The notes below the pieces were generated by a model that did not search any database, was not told the DNA's origin, and worked only from the letters and a program-made list of their open reading frames with translations. Source: Bretschneidera sinensis (Eukaryota; Streptophyta; Magnoliopsida; Brassicales; Akaniaceae). From it: 64,000 nucleotides of DNA. The stretch spans positions 141,032,036-141,096,035 of the forward strand of contig CM043699.1 of NCBI GenBank assembly GCA_023935145.1. The letters run 5' to 3'. This document shows positions 12,701 to 23,385 of this stretch, in pieces. A program made the translations under genes and the position numbers. Position 1 is the first letter of the stretch; the number at the start of each line of letters is the position of its first letter.

Positions 12701-15314
12701 CTGGGAAACTTGGCTTACTTAGTTTAATATTTTCTTAGTGATCTTAACATTGCCTTCGTGTTTAATAATTTGTGTACTCATTTAGATGGTTATATCCTAT
12801 CTTTTATTTTATTGTTCTTTCCAGCTTTTATTTCTTTGAGTTCTTTGAGGATTGGTTGCTGACCTATGGCATTTCTGTAGTTTGGAGCCAAGATTTGCTT
12901 AGTCACCTCCTTTCGAGATACATGCTATATTGAGATCCTTCCCAAAGACAAGGATCCTACCAGAGGTAGATTATCTTTACTATATCCTACGAATCATTCT
13001 GTGTTCAATTTTTTAGAACCTTTATATAAATATATATTAAATTATTATTTACTTTTAATTTATAATTAGAATTTGTTTGGAACCAAATGCAAATGGAATT
13101 CATTTAGAGATGAATTGAAATGAATTTTTGTGTTTACCTTTCTTATTTAAACTTGTAGAATTCATTTGAATTCTCATGTTTAAAATATTTGAAATAAATA
13201 AAAAAATTCAAAAGAGGAGAGAGAGAAGGGGGAGGGAGAGGGAGGGAAGAAGATAGTATTTTGATCAACATTGTTTTTTACTCTTCATTTGTATTGATAG
13301 AATTTACAAGCTAACTCAATTATAGTGAATTTATTTAATTGAATTCCAATGTTTTTTTTGTTCCTAACATGACAACTATAAAATTCGAAATGATATCCGT
13401 AAAAACTATAGAATTTATTTGTTCCAAACGGAGCGTTAGTCTTCAAAAGCAGTCTTTGTGTTATAACATTAGTGACGGTTACTAGTACATAAATTATTAT
13501 TATTACAAGATCAGTATCAATATATACTGAGGGGCCAAATTCAACTTGTCTTTCAGTACATTTATGCATATCTGGATTTCTAAATAACTGACTTCCAATT
13601 TTTCTCTCCGCAATTTCAATATATGTAAATCTCTCCATGGTATATCTAATTTCAGTTAATGTGAAATTTAATTACAGAAAGAGGAGAAGACAGTAACCTA
13701 AACAAGAACCTGTACACCTTTCTTCCTCCATGGAATTCTATTTTATTTCCTTCTTTCTTTTCTCCATGGAGCGAGGAAAACAAACATTCATATTCAGTAC
13801 AAATAACAGTAGTAATGGATAAGGTGCTGTCATTTGTTTCTTAGGTTCTTAGGTGTTAGTGAAAAACCTTAATTGGTAAAGCTGCTATTGTGAATCATAA
13901 TGATTTTATGATAAAACTTAAATAATATCTCTAAGTCTATGATTGGTAGAAAAGAAAAATGAGAGGAAGAGGAAGAGGAAAGAAAAGTGAGTAGAGTGCA
14001 CTTAGCTATCACTTTGTAAGAAAATTGAGAGGAAAGAAAACTGATATGATTGATGTTTTTTTTTGTCATTTCCTTCTTCCCTCTCACTTTCCCATCATCA
14101 ACCGAACACATTATGAAAAACTTCAATCTTCTTATTTTTTCATCCTCCCCATCTTTTTTTCTCACCTTTTCTCTACCAATCAGAGCCCAAGTATTTAGGA
14201 AACACTTTGTTCAAAAATGGGTGTAGTCAAAATGAGGATGCTGAGGTGGATGTGTGGTATCATGAGATAACAAGTAAATGTATGTGTAAAAGAATGGAGG
14301 TGACACTAGTAGTAAATAAGTTGAGAGGTGCTTAGATGGTCTATACTCTTTTAAGTCTTATACATTGTAGATCTAGGGATTGAGGTAGTGAAGAAATATT
14401 TGACCACGAAAAAATTTATTCAGTTTGTGACTTATCAAAAAAAAATTATTCAGTTTGTGGTCTTAGACTATGATTGGTAGGTGAGAAATAATGTGAGAGG
14501 AAAGAAAAAAAATGAGAAGAAAAGAAAACATTGATCTTTTCATAATGTGTTTGGTAGAGAGGATGGTAAAGTGAAAAGGAAGAAGAAAAAGACAAAAAAA
14601 ATCATTTTTCACTCTCCAATTCTCTTAATTTGGAGGGATTGCGATTTGTACATGTGAGAAGAAAATATCAATTCTTTCACTTCCCTTTCCTCTCGCTTTC
14701 CTTACCTACCAAACGATATAAAACTGCTCTTCACTCGCTTTTCTTTCGCCTCCCATCTTTCTTCTCTACCAATCATATCTTAAATGAATAGAAGAAGAAG
14801 GATTGATTTAGCAAATCTAATTAACTCAAGATTAAAACTAATTAGTTGAGTTGAGGTTAATACATCAAAGAAGGGGCATAAAAGATATTATAGGTAAATT
14901 CATTGATTAACAAGAGGAGATAATAGCTTCATAAAGAAAAGAAAGAGAGATTTATCATTAGTGTTAGAATTTTTACATGCAGTGTTACAATTATTCCTTG
15001 ATTAAGAGGCAATATAATTATTTATCAAAATTTCCTTTCAATTTTTTCTTTTATTTATTTATTTCCATGGAGTTATAACTATTGGTTTGTGTTTCTAGAG
15101 CTTTGGTTGAGCTTTTGGTGTGAAGTGCATTACAATTCACTGTATGGGAGTGGAGGTGAAGATCCATTTATCAATAGTTGCATTTCTTTTCTGCAGTTAT
15201 TTTACTTTTCTCATTATCATCTTGATAGCATGAAACTGATAAAGCTCTGATATTTATACAGATGTTCCTACTAGAATACCCAGAAGAAAGCATTGGCTTT
15301 TCTTTAAGAATTAA
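6137..15314 (+). CDS. OTU-domain cysteine protease (deubiquitinase), OTU9-12 type
   Basis: Coding exons are 6137-6304, 8546-8619, 8983-9037, 9263-9337, 10546-10619, 10741-10789, 12881-12965, 15099-15155 and 15262-15314. They sum to 690 bases (229 residues), and all junctions are GT/AG with matching phases. The OTU domain spans about residues 82-212. The catalytic Asp95 and Cys98 sit in EGDGNCQFRAL, and the catalytic His204 in WCEVHYNSL. EWGDHVTLQAAADRFGAKI is a typical family block, and the C-terminus is basic (RRKHWLFF). The N-terminal 56 residues are Ser-rich and likely disordered. Size and layout match the short plant OTU deubiquitinases (Arabidopsis OTU9-12), which cleave ubiquitin chains. 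Introns are swollen by repeats: duplicated sequence and a G-run in intron 4, a CA-rich degenerate repeat in intron 6 and MITEs in intron 7. The start is the first ATG of exon 1 in the OTU frame, but the leader carries uORFs. The exact subgroup is not settled. Confidence 0.93.
7274..7380 (+). repeat. Two-copy tandem duplication, period about 62
   Basis: TTGCCACATTAAGAA occurs at 7274 and again at 7336. The similarity continues for about 45 bases after each start. It lies inside OTU intron 1 and is probably a replication-slippage duplication. Confidence 0.5.
9415..9885 (+). repeat. Tandem duplication in OTU intron 4, second copy split by microsatellite
   Basis: The block at about 9417-9556 (from CATTGATCAGTC through GGAGCCAGTTGAGCGATTTGG to CCTGGGATTTT) is repeated at about 9573-9876. 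The left half returns at 9573-9655 and the right half at 9823-9876. Between these halves the second copy has gained a (TA)n run, a (TG)n run and a G-rich run. The event is a direct duplication followed by simple-sequence growth. Confidence 0.65.
9687..9784 (+). repeat. (TA)n-(TG)n-G-run compound microsatellite
   Basis: About 45 bases of TA repeat run into TGTGTGTGTG, then G9, T4, G9, T, G8, A, G4. The guanine runs on the sense strand satisfy the simple pattern for a G-quadruplex, in DNA and in the nascent intron RNA. Confidence 0.85.
11080..11620 (+). repeat. Degenerate CA/ACATGC-rich repeat in OTU intron 6
   Basis: This long stretch repeats the words CTCTCTCTCACACA, ACACATGC, GATGGACATG, GCCTGC and GCGCA with loose spacing of about 120-150 bases. 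It looks like an old, diverged minisatellite. No coding sense is seen in it. Confidence 0.45.
13078..13440. mobile_element. Possible MITE in OTU intron 7
   Basis: The left end contains TTTGTTTGGAACCAAATGC and the right end TTTGTTCCAAACGGAGCG. They are partly complementary through GTTCCAAAC, and both read like common plant hAT-type MITE ends. The interior carries GAATTCATTT words in both orientations and a purine-rich run at about 13215-13255. Ends and TSD are not certain. Confidence 0.3.
13937..14185. mobile_element. MITE copy A (CTATGATTGGTAG ends)
   Basis: The left end CTATGATTGGTAGAAAAG matches the reverse complement of the right end, CTCTGATTGGTAGAGAAAAGG. The flanks are TAA on the left and CAA on the right, an imperfect 3-bp TSD. 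Copy B at 14468-14778 has the same termini. It lies in OTU intron 7. Confidence 0.6.
14213..14345 (+). pseudogene. LINE reverse-transcriptase C-terminal fragment
   Basis: The plus strand reads KMRMLRWMCGIMR before a stop and then, in broken frames, VCVKEW and RWSI. The MRMLRWMCG motif is characteristic of the C-terminal part of plant non-LTR reverse transcriptase-like sequences. It is a short, stop-interrupted relic lying between the two MITEs of OTU intron 7. Confidence 0.45.
14468..14778. mobile_element. MITE copy B with TTA target duplication
   Basis: The left end GACTATGATTGGTAGG and the right end CTACCAATCATATC are terminal inverted repeats. They are flanked on both sides by TTA. A 3-bp TTA/TAA duplication is the hallmark of PIF/Harbinger (Tourist-type) elements. 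The subterminal regions are purine-rich on the left and pyrimidine-rich on the right, as in copy A. Confidence 0.6.
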
Positions 15315-16176
15315 AGCTTTCCCCTATGATCATGAAGTCGAGTTACACGGTCTCTGTTCTTTTATTTTCTTATCTGTATTCTACCTCCGATATTAACAAG
15401 CCGCTATTGTATATAAAATTTATGGCGCACACATATTTCATAGTTAATTAATGCTATTTTTCATAGTTAATGATATCTCACCTCAAGATTACATAGTTTC
15501 TTTTCTTTTTCTTTTGAAAAAGGAAGGGGAGAATTACAGTGAGTCAGTGACTGATGATCTCTCCTCAAAGATTGCCTCCTTTGCCATTTATGATCCCTGC
15601 TCCTTTGACCCTAACTTCTCTCTCTTTTTGTTTCTCTCCAGCTAGTAAGATGGTTTTGTCTTCATTGTCAATTTGATAATTTATTCAATTCAATTTTCAG
15701 AATGTTTAAAATAAATAAAATTGAATTAATGTTTAGATTCTAAATTTTTTTATTAGAGAATTTTATGTTTTTGTTTGGAAGTTTTGATTATAGGATTCGA
15801 GTTAATTTCATTTCATATTAAATTTGTTTAAATTTTATAATTTTTTTTTTAAAATAACAATTATAAAATTACAAAGGAATTTCATAAATTGTTAACCCAT
15901 AATTTTGAAGGCAGTGCTTTTGGTAGGTAGCAAATATTAGTTCTATTATTTAAGACATTAAAGATGTTGAAATATGAAGATAAAAAGAAAAATTGTCGAA
16001 AATAGGAGTGGTTCCTACAAAAAAAAAAAGGAGGGGGACCTTTCTTTCAATGTATTGTTCAAGCTCTCACGTTCATGCGCTCATGGGGGCTTGGTTGGAG
16101 AGGAAATTGTTATTTCGAGGTTGGTGACGTAACGACATTAGTATAATAATATCTCTTTAATGTAGAGTTTCAAACC
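15315..16176 (+). other. OTU 3' UTR and PPR upstream region
   Basis: The OTU stop at 15312-15314 is followed by a mixed-composition stretch to about 15650 that probably includes the 3' UTR. Then comes AT-rich spacer with possible MITE debris (TTTGTTTGGAAGTTTT near 15772). TATAATAATATC at about 16141-16153 could serve as the PPR promoter TATA. No other gene is seen. Confidence 0.45.
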
Positions 16177-18423
16177 ATGAAAGCAACACTCAAATCGCTC
16201 GGCGACCAAGGCAGCTATGTGTTTAACCAAAATGTAAGAATTACCCAGTTGGGTAAAACGGGTCGTATCGAAGAAGCTATCAAAGTTTTCTCACAAATGA
16301 TTCAAAAGAACATTGTATCATACAATTCCATGATCTCTGCCTATGCGAAAAATGGCAGAGTCAATGATGCTCGCAATTTGTTTGACAAAATGCCTCACAG
16401 AAACTTGGTTTCTTGGAACGCCATGATTGCTGGGTACTTGCACAGTGACAAGTTTAAGGAAGCCTATGAATTGTTTGATGAAATGCCTACAAGAGACCTC
16501 TTTTCGTGGACTTTGATGATAACTGGTTATACACGCAATGGAGAGCTCGAGAAGGCAAGAGCACTATTTGATTTGCTTCCGGATAAGCGAGACGCAGCTT
16601 GTTGGAATGCTATGATTGTGGGTTATGCAAAGAAAGGGAGACTTGATGATGCTAAGAGATTATTTGATGAAATACCAGTTAAGGATATAGTTTCGTGGAA
16701 CTCTATGCTTGCTGGGTATACTCAGAATGGAGAAATGCGTCTGGGGTTGGAATTTTTTGAGGGAATGGCAGAACGAAATGTAGTTTCGTGGAATTTGATG
16801 GTTGATGGATTTGTTGATGTGGGTGATTTAGCTTCTGCTTGGCAGTACTTCAAGAAGATTCCTAACGCCAGTGTTGTTTCTTGGGTTACAATGTTGTGTG
16901 GCTTTGTGCGAAACAATATGATTTTGGAGGCTAGGAGAATCTTTGATCAGATGCCAAGTAGAAATGTGGTTTCTTGGAATGCAATGATTGCAGCGTACGT
17001 CCAGTGCTGCCAAATTGATGAGGCTTTAAGGTTATTTATGGAAATGCCGCAGAGGGATTCTGTTTCTTGGACTACAATGATTAATGGGTATGTCCGTATA
17101 GGTAAGCTTGAAGAAGCGAGGAAACTTCTTAATCAAATGCCTCGCAAGAACGTTGCAGCCCAGACAGCAATCATTTCTGGTTTTGTTCAGAAAAGAAGAA
17201 TGGATGAAGCTAGGCATTTTTTCAATCACGTTAACACCCATGATATCATCTGTTGGAACACCATGATTGGAGGCTATGCTCAGTGTGGTAAAATGGATGA
17301 AGCTCTCAGTCTATTCGAACAAATGATCAATAAGGACATAGTTACTTGGAACACTATGATTGCTGGTTTTGCGCAAATTGGACAAATGAATAGAGCACTT
17401 GAGATCTTTGAGGAGATGAAGGAGAGGAACACGGTGTCTTGGAATTCATTGATTACAGGTTTCACACAAAATGGGTTATATTTGGATGCACTGAAATATT
17501 TTGTATTGATGGAGCAAGAAAGGAAGAAACTTGATCAGTCGACTTTTGCATGTGTATTAAGTGCCTGTGCCCACCTTGCAGCTCTTCATGTTGGGAAACA
17601 AATTCACCAACTTGTTATGAAGAGCGGTTATGTAAATGATTTGTTTGTCGGAAATGCTTTGATCACCATGTATGCTAAATGTGGAAGGGTTGCGAATGCT
17701 AAGCTCATATTCAATGGTATTGATCACCTTGATGTTATTTCTTGGAATTCTTTGATTTCGGGTTATGCCTTAAACGGGAATGGGGAAGAAGCATTAAAAC
17801 TTTTTGAACAGATGGAAATAGAAGGGGTGGCTCCTGATCAGATTACCTTCATTGGAGTTTTGTCTGCTTGTAGTCATGTTGGCCTGGTTGATCAGGGCTT
17901 AAAATTATTTAAGCACATGACTGAGTTGTATGCTCTAGAACCTTTGGCTGAACATTATGCTTGCATGGTTGATATGCTAGGCCGCGCAGGTAGGTTGAAT
18001 GAAGCCTTTGAATTGGTGAAGGGAATGAAGATGAAGGCAAATGCAGGAATATGGGGTGCATTGCTCGGAGCTTGCAGGATACACAAGAATCTACAACTTG
18101 GCAAGATTGCTGCTGAAAAGCTTCTGGAAATTGAGCCTCAGGAAAATTCAAATTATGTGCTCTTGTCAAACATGCATGCTGAGGCAGGCAGATGGGATGA
18201 GGTGGAAAAAGTGAGGGTGTTGATGAAAGAGATTGGAGCAGCAAAGCAACCAGGATGCAGCTGGATTGAAGTTGAAAATCAGGTACATGCTTTTTTCTCT
18301 GATGGCCCATCACAGCCTGGAAGAGCGAATGTTTGTAATATATTAAGGACTTTAACATCACATATGAGTAACACTGACAAAATTTCTAACGCTGAACCTC
18401 TACTTCTTGACACTTACGAGTAG
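16177..18423 (+). CDS. PLS-class pentatricopeptide repeat protein, E/E+ subgroup
   Basis: A single-exon ORF of 748 residues encodes a modular organelle RNA-binding protein. From about residue 17 to 430 it consists almost wholly of consecutive 31-residue S-type motifs (pattern xVVSWNxMIxGYxxxGxxxEAxxLFxxMPxR), roughly fourteen in a row. L- and P-like motifs follow (GKQIHQLVMKSGY, MYAKCGRVANA, PDQITFIGVLSACSHVG). An E motif begins near GIWGALLGACRIHKN and an E+ motif near GCSWIEVENQVHAFF. The protein ends soon after, with no DYW deaminase domain. Proteins of this type act in site-specific C-to-U RNA editing in mitochondria or plastids, recruiting a DYW protein in trans; that is family knowledge, not shown here. 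A clear transit peptide is not obvious at the N-terminus. The start is the first ATG in frame, just upstream of the first motif. Confidence 0.95.
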   Translation: MKATLKSLGDQGSYVFNQNVRITQLGKTGRIEEAIKVFSQMIQKNIVSYNSMISAYAKNGRVNDARNLFDKMPHRNLVSWNAMIAGYLHSDKFKEAYELFDEMPTRDLFSWTLMITGYTRNGELEKARALFDLLPDKRDAACWNAMIVGYAKKGRLDDAKRLFDEIPVKDIVSWNSMLAGYTQNGEMRLGLEFFEGMAERNVVSWNLMVDGFVDVGDLASAWQYFKKIPNASVVSWVTMLCGFVRNNMILEARRIFDQMPSRNVVSWNAMIAAYVQCCQIDEALRLFMEMPQRDSVSWTTMINGYVRIGKLEEARKLLNQMPRKNVAAQTAIISGFVQKRRMDEARHFFNHVNTHDIICWNTMIGGYAQCGKMDEALSLFEQMINKDIVTWNTMIAGFAQIGQMNRALEIFEEMKERNTVSWNSLITGFTQNGLYLDALKYFVLMEQERKKLDQSTFACVLSACAHLAALHVGKQIHQLVMKSGYVNDLFVGNALITMYAKCGRVANAKLIFNGIDHLDVISWNSLISGYALNGNGEEALKLFEQMEIEGVAPDQITFIGVLSACSHVGLVDQGLKLFKHMTELYALEPLAEHYACMVDMLGRAGRLNEAFELVKGMKMKANAGIWGALLGACRIHKNLQLGKIAAEKLLEIEPQENSNYVLLSNMHAEAGRWDEVEKVRVLMKEIGAAKQPGCSWIEVENQVHAFFSDGPSQPGRANVCNILRTLTSHMSNTDKISNAEPLLLDTYE

Positions 18424-18570
18424 CACTTTTTTTCCATTTACAAGGAATAAGAAGCTAGTTTCTTTGTTGTTTGTATGCTATTAGCATCTTGTATATTAAG
18501 AATAAGGATATACAATTCTTATTTAATTGATTCTGTCAAGTGTATATTCGGAGATCTACAAGTGTATTTA

Positions 18571-18746
18571 TCATGATTTCTTTTACCAGCTTATGTTCAT
18601 GGAAGAACGCAACAAAGCCAAAATTGTAGGTGTGTAGTTTTCTAAATTATCATATGCATCATGATTTCTTTTACCAGCTTATGTTCGTGGAAGAACACAA
18701 CAAAGCCAAAATTGTAGGCGTGTAGTTTTCTAAATTATCATATGCA
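18571..18746 (+). repeat. Tandem duplication, 2 x 88 bases
   Basis: TCATGATTTCTTTTACCAGC starts at 18571 and again at 18659. The two 88-base units differ at only a handful of positions (for example TTCATGG versus TTCGTGG). They begin about 150 bases after the PPR stop, so they may lie in its 3' UTR. Confidence 0.85.
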
Positions 18747-19189
18747 GGAATTTCAGGGTTCCTTTCTTCAATTAGCATAACTCCATGAAACATGGTTAGC
18801 CAGATGGAAACTGAGAAAGACACAAACAGAGGACACCCTAAATTCAGTGATTATCTTATTACTAGCTTTATATGCTATCACTTTTTGGGATTTTAATCAC
18901 TCGGATATCAGGAAAAAAGTTCATGTTTCTTCAGCATTTCTCATAGTTTCATCTGTTCTCCTCTTCTATCTCCCCTATTGAGATTTGTCCTAACTTTTTC
19001 TACAAAGTCATGGTTAATTGGTTAGCTATGAACTTCCATTAAAGAACAAGATAATAAATGAGTCTTAATTGATTGAATATATTTCTATGGATGGTGGACA
19101 TGATGAAGGGAGGATAAAATGAGATAGATAAGTAGCAGGATTAGATATTTAATGACTTTATCCTTTCATCGCCTGATGAGAATCCTCCA

Positions 19190-19400
19190 CTCATCTCATT
19201 TTCCGTCATATCCTGTCCACCAAGCACGTTCATAGGATAAAATCATTTTGTTCTCTCCTTATCCAGTCCGCCAAACACACGAATGCATCTTCTCATCTTG
19301 ATAAAATCCATTTTAGAGTCCCCTCATCCAGTCAACTAAACATCAATATAAAAATCATCCTATTCTTTTCTCATCGAGTCTACAAAACACACCAATATAT
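19190..19400 (-). repeat. Degenerate repeat of about 50-65 bases, four units
   Basis: Variants of ATCCAGTCCGCCAAACACAC recur at about 19208, 19262, 19325 and 19373. Each is followed by words like ATATAAAATCATC. This looks like a decayed tandem array or MITE remnants downstream of the epimerase gene. Confidence 0.4.
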
Positions 19401-19834
19401 CTTTTTGTCTTGTCAACAATCAGACACACCTCTTTTTGCTCTCTCAAAAACGGCTATTGAATCGGAAACTTTTGTTAATAGATAATTGAGGATAAATAGC
19501 ATATATTAAGTGAACCAAGCTATTGAACTGTTTGTACTGATAACATGCTTTGCTTGTATGCTTCCATTTAAATCCCGTAAGATTAAAATCAATACTATTT
19601 ACTTGTGTATACAGAACTATTTGCGGATACTGTCAAGTAATAAGTAGGAGCCCTTTTTTTAACTTACAGTAAATAGCAAGAACTTAGCAGCCACCACTTC
19701 GTATATCTCCATAATGGCTATGAAATGAATGTTCAGTGTCCAAACTCGATGGGGCAACAATAGAGAGTAGAAACCAGAAAGATTTTCACTCCAATTTACT
19801 GCTATATGACATTTTTTTTTTATCTCTTAACCGT

Positions 19835-22563
19835 TTAACTGGGAGGACCATAACCGTTTACATGTGCTTTCTGCCATTCCCATGCAATCTGTAAACTCTC
19901 TTGAAGGTTTGTGTACCGGGCTGTCCAGTTCAGCTCACGCCTTATTTTGGAAGGATCACTGTAAACTTCGGCATAATCACCTGGCCGGCGGCTGAGGTAT
20001 TTGACCTTTATGTCCACCCCTGTTGCTTTTTTACATGCCTCCACAAATTCCTTCACCGATCTACCTGCAACCACAAGTGTCTAAACAATATTAGCGGGAA
20101 GGCGATTCTCAGGAGAAAATATGTGCCTCTAACGTGTTAAAGAGTACCATAATCTTTAGCTTTGATTGATTGAGAGGAAAAGTGAGAGAAAAAAAGATGA
20201 AGAGAGAAGAAAAGTGATTTTTTCTATCATTTAGTAGGAAAGAAAAGCGTGAGTATCGAAATTTTCTTTCTAAAGCACAATCATTTCAAATTGGGAGGAT
20301 TGAGAAATGGAAGCTAAAATAATCTTTGTTTCTTCTTTCCTCACCTTTCTATCATTTTCACCAAACGCATAATGAAAACATTAATCTCTCCTCCTCTTTT
20401 TTTCTCCCTAGGGCACATTTAGATTTGGGAAAAAATCATTTACAAAGCATTTCTTTCGAAAATTACCCTTAAAAATCGAAGAATTTTTTAATTTGAAAGC
20501 ACACTATACTCTTCTAGTTCCTCCTAATAAACTAAAGACTGAGTGAAGAAATTAGTAGTAGTAAGTGATACTAGTTTCTCACAACCTTTTCCAGTGCCAA
20601 CATTGTAGATTCCAACTTTACTAGGTTTTGCATTGGCAAGAGCCTTCACGTGAGCATCAACCAAGTCGGTGACATCAATGTAGTCTCGTACACAAGTGCC
20701 ATCAGCTGTTTTATAGTCTGTTCCTTTAACCTAAAATATTGACATAATTAAGCAGAGGATTTTCAGCTCCTTGCATGCCTTCATATATTAATCTTTTTTT
20801 TTTATAGAACATATATTAATATTACGGTGAAGAGAGAGCAAGTCAGTAGAGGGGGTTGGTGTTTACCTGGAGTCCAGGAGTAATCCCTCGAGCTGCATCA
20901 AAACAAGCACCAGATATCCTACCATGTTCGCGTAGTTCAGGTCGAGGAGCTTCTCCTAATCTTCCCTCCCGGTCTGATCCAATTACATTGAAATATCTGA
21001 AAAAATATAGATATAACTAATTGCAATTAATTAACTGGAAAAGCGAATTCCATCAGACTGATTTCAAATTTTCTACGGCCTTATTTAAGAATTAAGATGC
21101 TTATCATCCAACATTAGTCATAGTGTCTGTTCTCTGTGTCTCAGAACAGTTTTCACTTTCCCGCGAAAGTGTAAAGTATAATTTTGTTGAAAGGGATAGT
21201 CTTTAGTTCTTTATCACAGAAATACAGGAGTAAAAGAAAATTCATTCAGGATGATTGCAGTAAGGACTTCCTTCTTACAGACAGTAACCACCTACCTTAG
21301 GATCATGACAGCCATGTTGTTTGTTTTGGAGAAATCAAGTATGATATCTTCTGCCATCTTCTTGGCTTTTCCATATGGGTTGATTGGGAACTGCATTTCC
21401 ATAGTGAAGAGAATGGGTGAGGTTGAAGAACATGAGTTACTTATATTATACTCCGTATTAGGGTTTTGCCAGCATCAATGCATCAATCACGAGTATCGCG
21501 ATTGATGATTAGGATTGGCGCGTGCATTACACATGCGCGATACCACGCGTCCCCAGTTGCGCGCCTTTAATGCACACACTCATCTTAACCAGCAGTCACT
21601 AGCGACTGACACTAGCAATTCCCATTATACTATAGTAGAATGATTTTTTACTTGAGTAGTCTCCTATATTCCTAGCTTTCTCAATAAAAGAGATTCATGA
21701 TTTTATAGTTGGAAAACATATAGTATAAAATAAAAGGAAATCTTACTTGTGGAGTTCCTTCTGTAATAGGCATCTTTATAGGTTCTCCATATGTTGCACA
21801 AGTACTAGAATAGATCAGAGTCTTCACATTATGTGCTGCCATTGCCTCTAAAACTACCAAGGTGTTTGAGGTAATATTGTGATAATACCTGCACAGTATG
21901 GTGAAATTATCATTCTAGATATACATATAGAATTATAGATAAAAATATATATATATTTCTTAGTTATTTAGGACATAATTGCGAATATATTTAAAATAAA
22001 AATAAAAAAGTTTATTCTACAGATAAAAAAAGAAAACCAGAAGGATTGTGTTTAGTAGGAAAAATAAAGCGTGAAAAAAGAGAAGTGAGATAATGGAAAA
22101 CTAAAAGGATTGAATTTTGAAAACATGGAAAATCTACAAAGAAAGAGACTAGTTTTTTTTTTTCCTTGTTTAGCAGAGTAAAAAAATGAGAGCAGGCGGA
22201 GCCAAGAATGTCAAACACGCTAGATTAAGAAAAACACATTGGATTATTCTGTTTGCAGGATGACTTCATTACTGCAAGCTGCTGTTACTTGATAAATTAA
22301 GAAGGAAAATATACCTTAGAGGTTCAAGTGTACTCTCACCAACATAAGCAACAGCTGCAAAATGCATCACAGCATCAAATGCATTTTGTTCAAAGATTTT
22401 GTTGACCTAAAACATCACTCAATTAAGGGAAAAGAAAAACATTTCCAATTTTTATGCATATATGTACTTCAACTTGCACAGACAAAAACCCATCCACCAA
22501 AATGAAATTTAAGAATAGAAAAAATGGAAATAATAAAGACAAAAAATAAAAAGACCCAAGTTC

Positions 22564-22610
<47 letters not shown>

Positions 22611-23385
22611 AATTATATCATCATTGGGATACAACTTTTGCATTCCCTAGATCGGCATATATGAACTGTAGTCGCCCAGGCTCCGGAAATAGTTCTTTCA
22701 GAATTTTAATAGCACCCAAATTCCCTCGAGAAAGATTGTCCTGTCAAAGTAAGCAAAGAAATCGAAGATAATGCAATGTATATTTATCAATTATCGTAAA
22801 CTAATATGATGGTAAGAATTAAAAAAAGAGAGACTAATTACCAGTACAGTTACGCGGTAGGAATCCTTCAACAATCGAAGTGCAGCATGAGAACCTATAT
22901 AACCGGCACCTCCCGTCACTAAGACATGTGTTACCCCTAGTTCATGACGAGAGAACTGGACATGTAACGATACATAATGACAATGTTAGTGGACATTTCT
23001 CTTTACACAAGTGGGTAATAAGAGCATGTTTGTATTTATTTTCTCTTCTTAAAACAATGTAAAACTGACAACATAAAACAGCTTAAATCTTTTTTGTTTT
23101 TGTTTTTACCAAAAACATGTTTTCAGTTGCAGTTTTGCTGTAAAACATATTCTAGATCCAAATCTGCTTGTTTGTAAATCCTATCTCAGCCCAAAGAAGA
23201 AATCAAGATATGCTAAAAAGAAGCAAGAAAAACGTTAATATATAAAATTAGAAACATACTAATTTGGAATTGGAATTAATAATGGGTGATTTCCACAGCA
23301 TGATAGTGCAAACGAGAGTCAGTACAGCAGCGACGAAAATTTTTGCAGAGAAATTGCTGTTTCTTTTCGTATCCATATTATCCAT
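19835..23385 (-). CDS. UDP-arabinose 4-epimerase (UDP-xylose 4-epimerase), MUR4/UXE family
   Basis: Minus-strand exons, in order, are 23385-23260, 22955-22842, 22740-22633, 22406-22315, 21888-21747, 21390-21296, 20996-20867, 20730-20586 and 20064-19835. They total 1182 bases (393 residues). The protein converts UDP-D-xylose and UDP-L-arabinopyranose in the Golgi for cell-wall synthesis (family knowledge). Seen here: a short N-terminal tail with one membrane segment (about residues 14-33, type II anchor), a Rossmann GGAGYIGS at 57-64, DNLSRGN at 81-87, SSTCATYG at 174-181, the catalytic Tyr200-x3-Lys204 in NPYGKAK, and the conserved end [16 protein letters not shown]. The membrane anchor and about 390 residues separate it from cytosolic UDP-glucose epimerases of about 350 residues. 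Codon 1 lies two bases inside a possible acceptor (TTTCAG|GCATGG), so an upstream exon may add a few residues. Confidence 0.93.
20160..20412. mobile_element. Possible third member of the MITE family
   Basis: It starts TTAGCTTTGATTGATTGAGAGG and ends near CTCCTCTTTTTTTCTCCC. A purine-rich left half faces a pyrimidine-rich right half containing ACCAAACGCATAATGAAAA, as in the two OTU-intron MITEs. The ends are less well matched. It lies in the last epimerase intron. Confidence 0.35.
21440..21610. other. CpG-rich block in an epimerase intron
   Basis: Within an AT-rich intron, this block contains many CG dinucleotides (GGCGCGTGC, ATGCGCGATACCACGCGT, TTGCGCGCC). It also has a hairpin, CATCAATC...GATTGATG, at 21481-21507. 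No ORF or element family is recognised. It is probably a recent insertion. Confidence 0.35.
22571..22604. repeat. (TA)n microsatellite
   Basis: An uninterrupted TA dinucleotide run of about 17 units lies in the intron between epimerase exons 3 and 4. Confidence 0.95.

Larger units (their letters stand above)
18424..19834. other. Spacer between convergent PPR and epimerase genes
   Basis: This holds both 3' UTRs. A two-copy 88-base repeat occurs at 18571-18746 and loosely repeated TCCAGTC-CCAAACAC words at 19190-19400, both listed separately. No ORF of note. Confidence 0.5.

Noticed and set aside
15451..15645. 64-codon frame after the OTU stop
   Set aside because: It contains some normal-looking residues but no recognised family or splice support, and most likely lies in the 3' UTR.
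16722..18361. Minus-strand frames of 60-150 codons inside the PPR gene
   Set aside because: They are antisense shadows of a well-supported PPR coding exon and have no family features.
19835..23385. Cytosolic UDP-glucose 4-epimerase as identity for the minus-strand gene
   Set aside because: An N-terminal membrane anchor, a length near 393 residues and a MUR4-type C-terminus fit UDP-arabinose 4-epimerase better.
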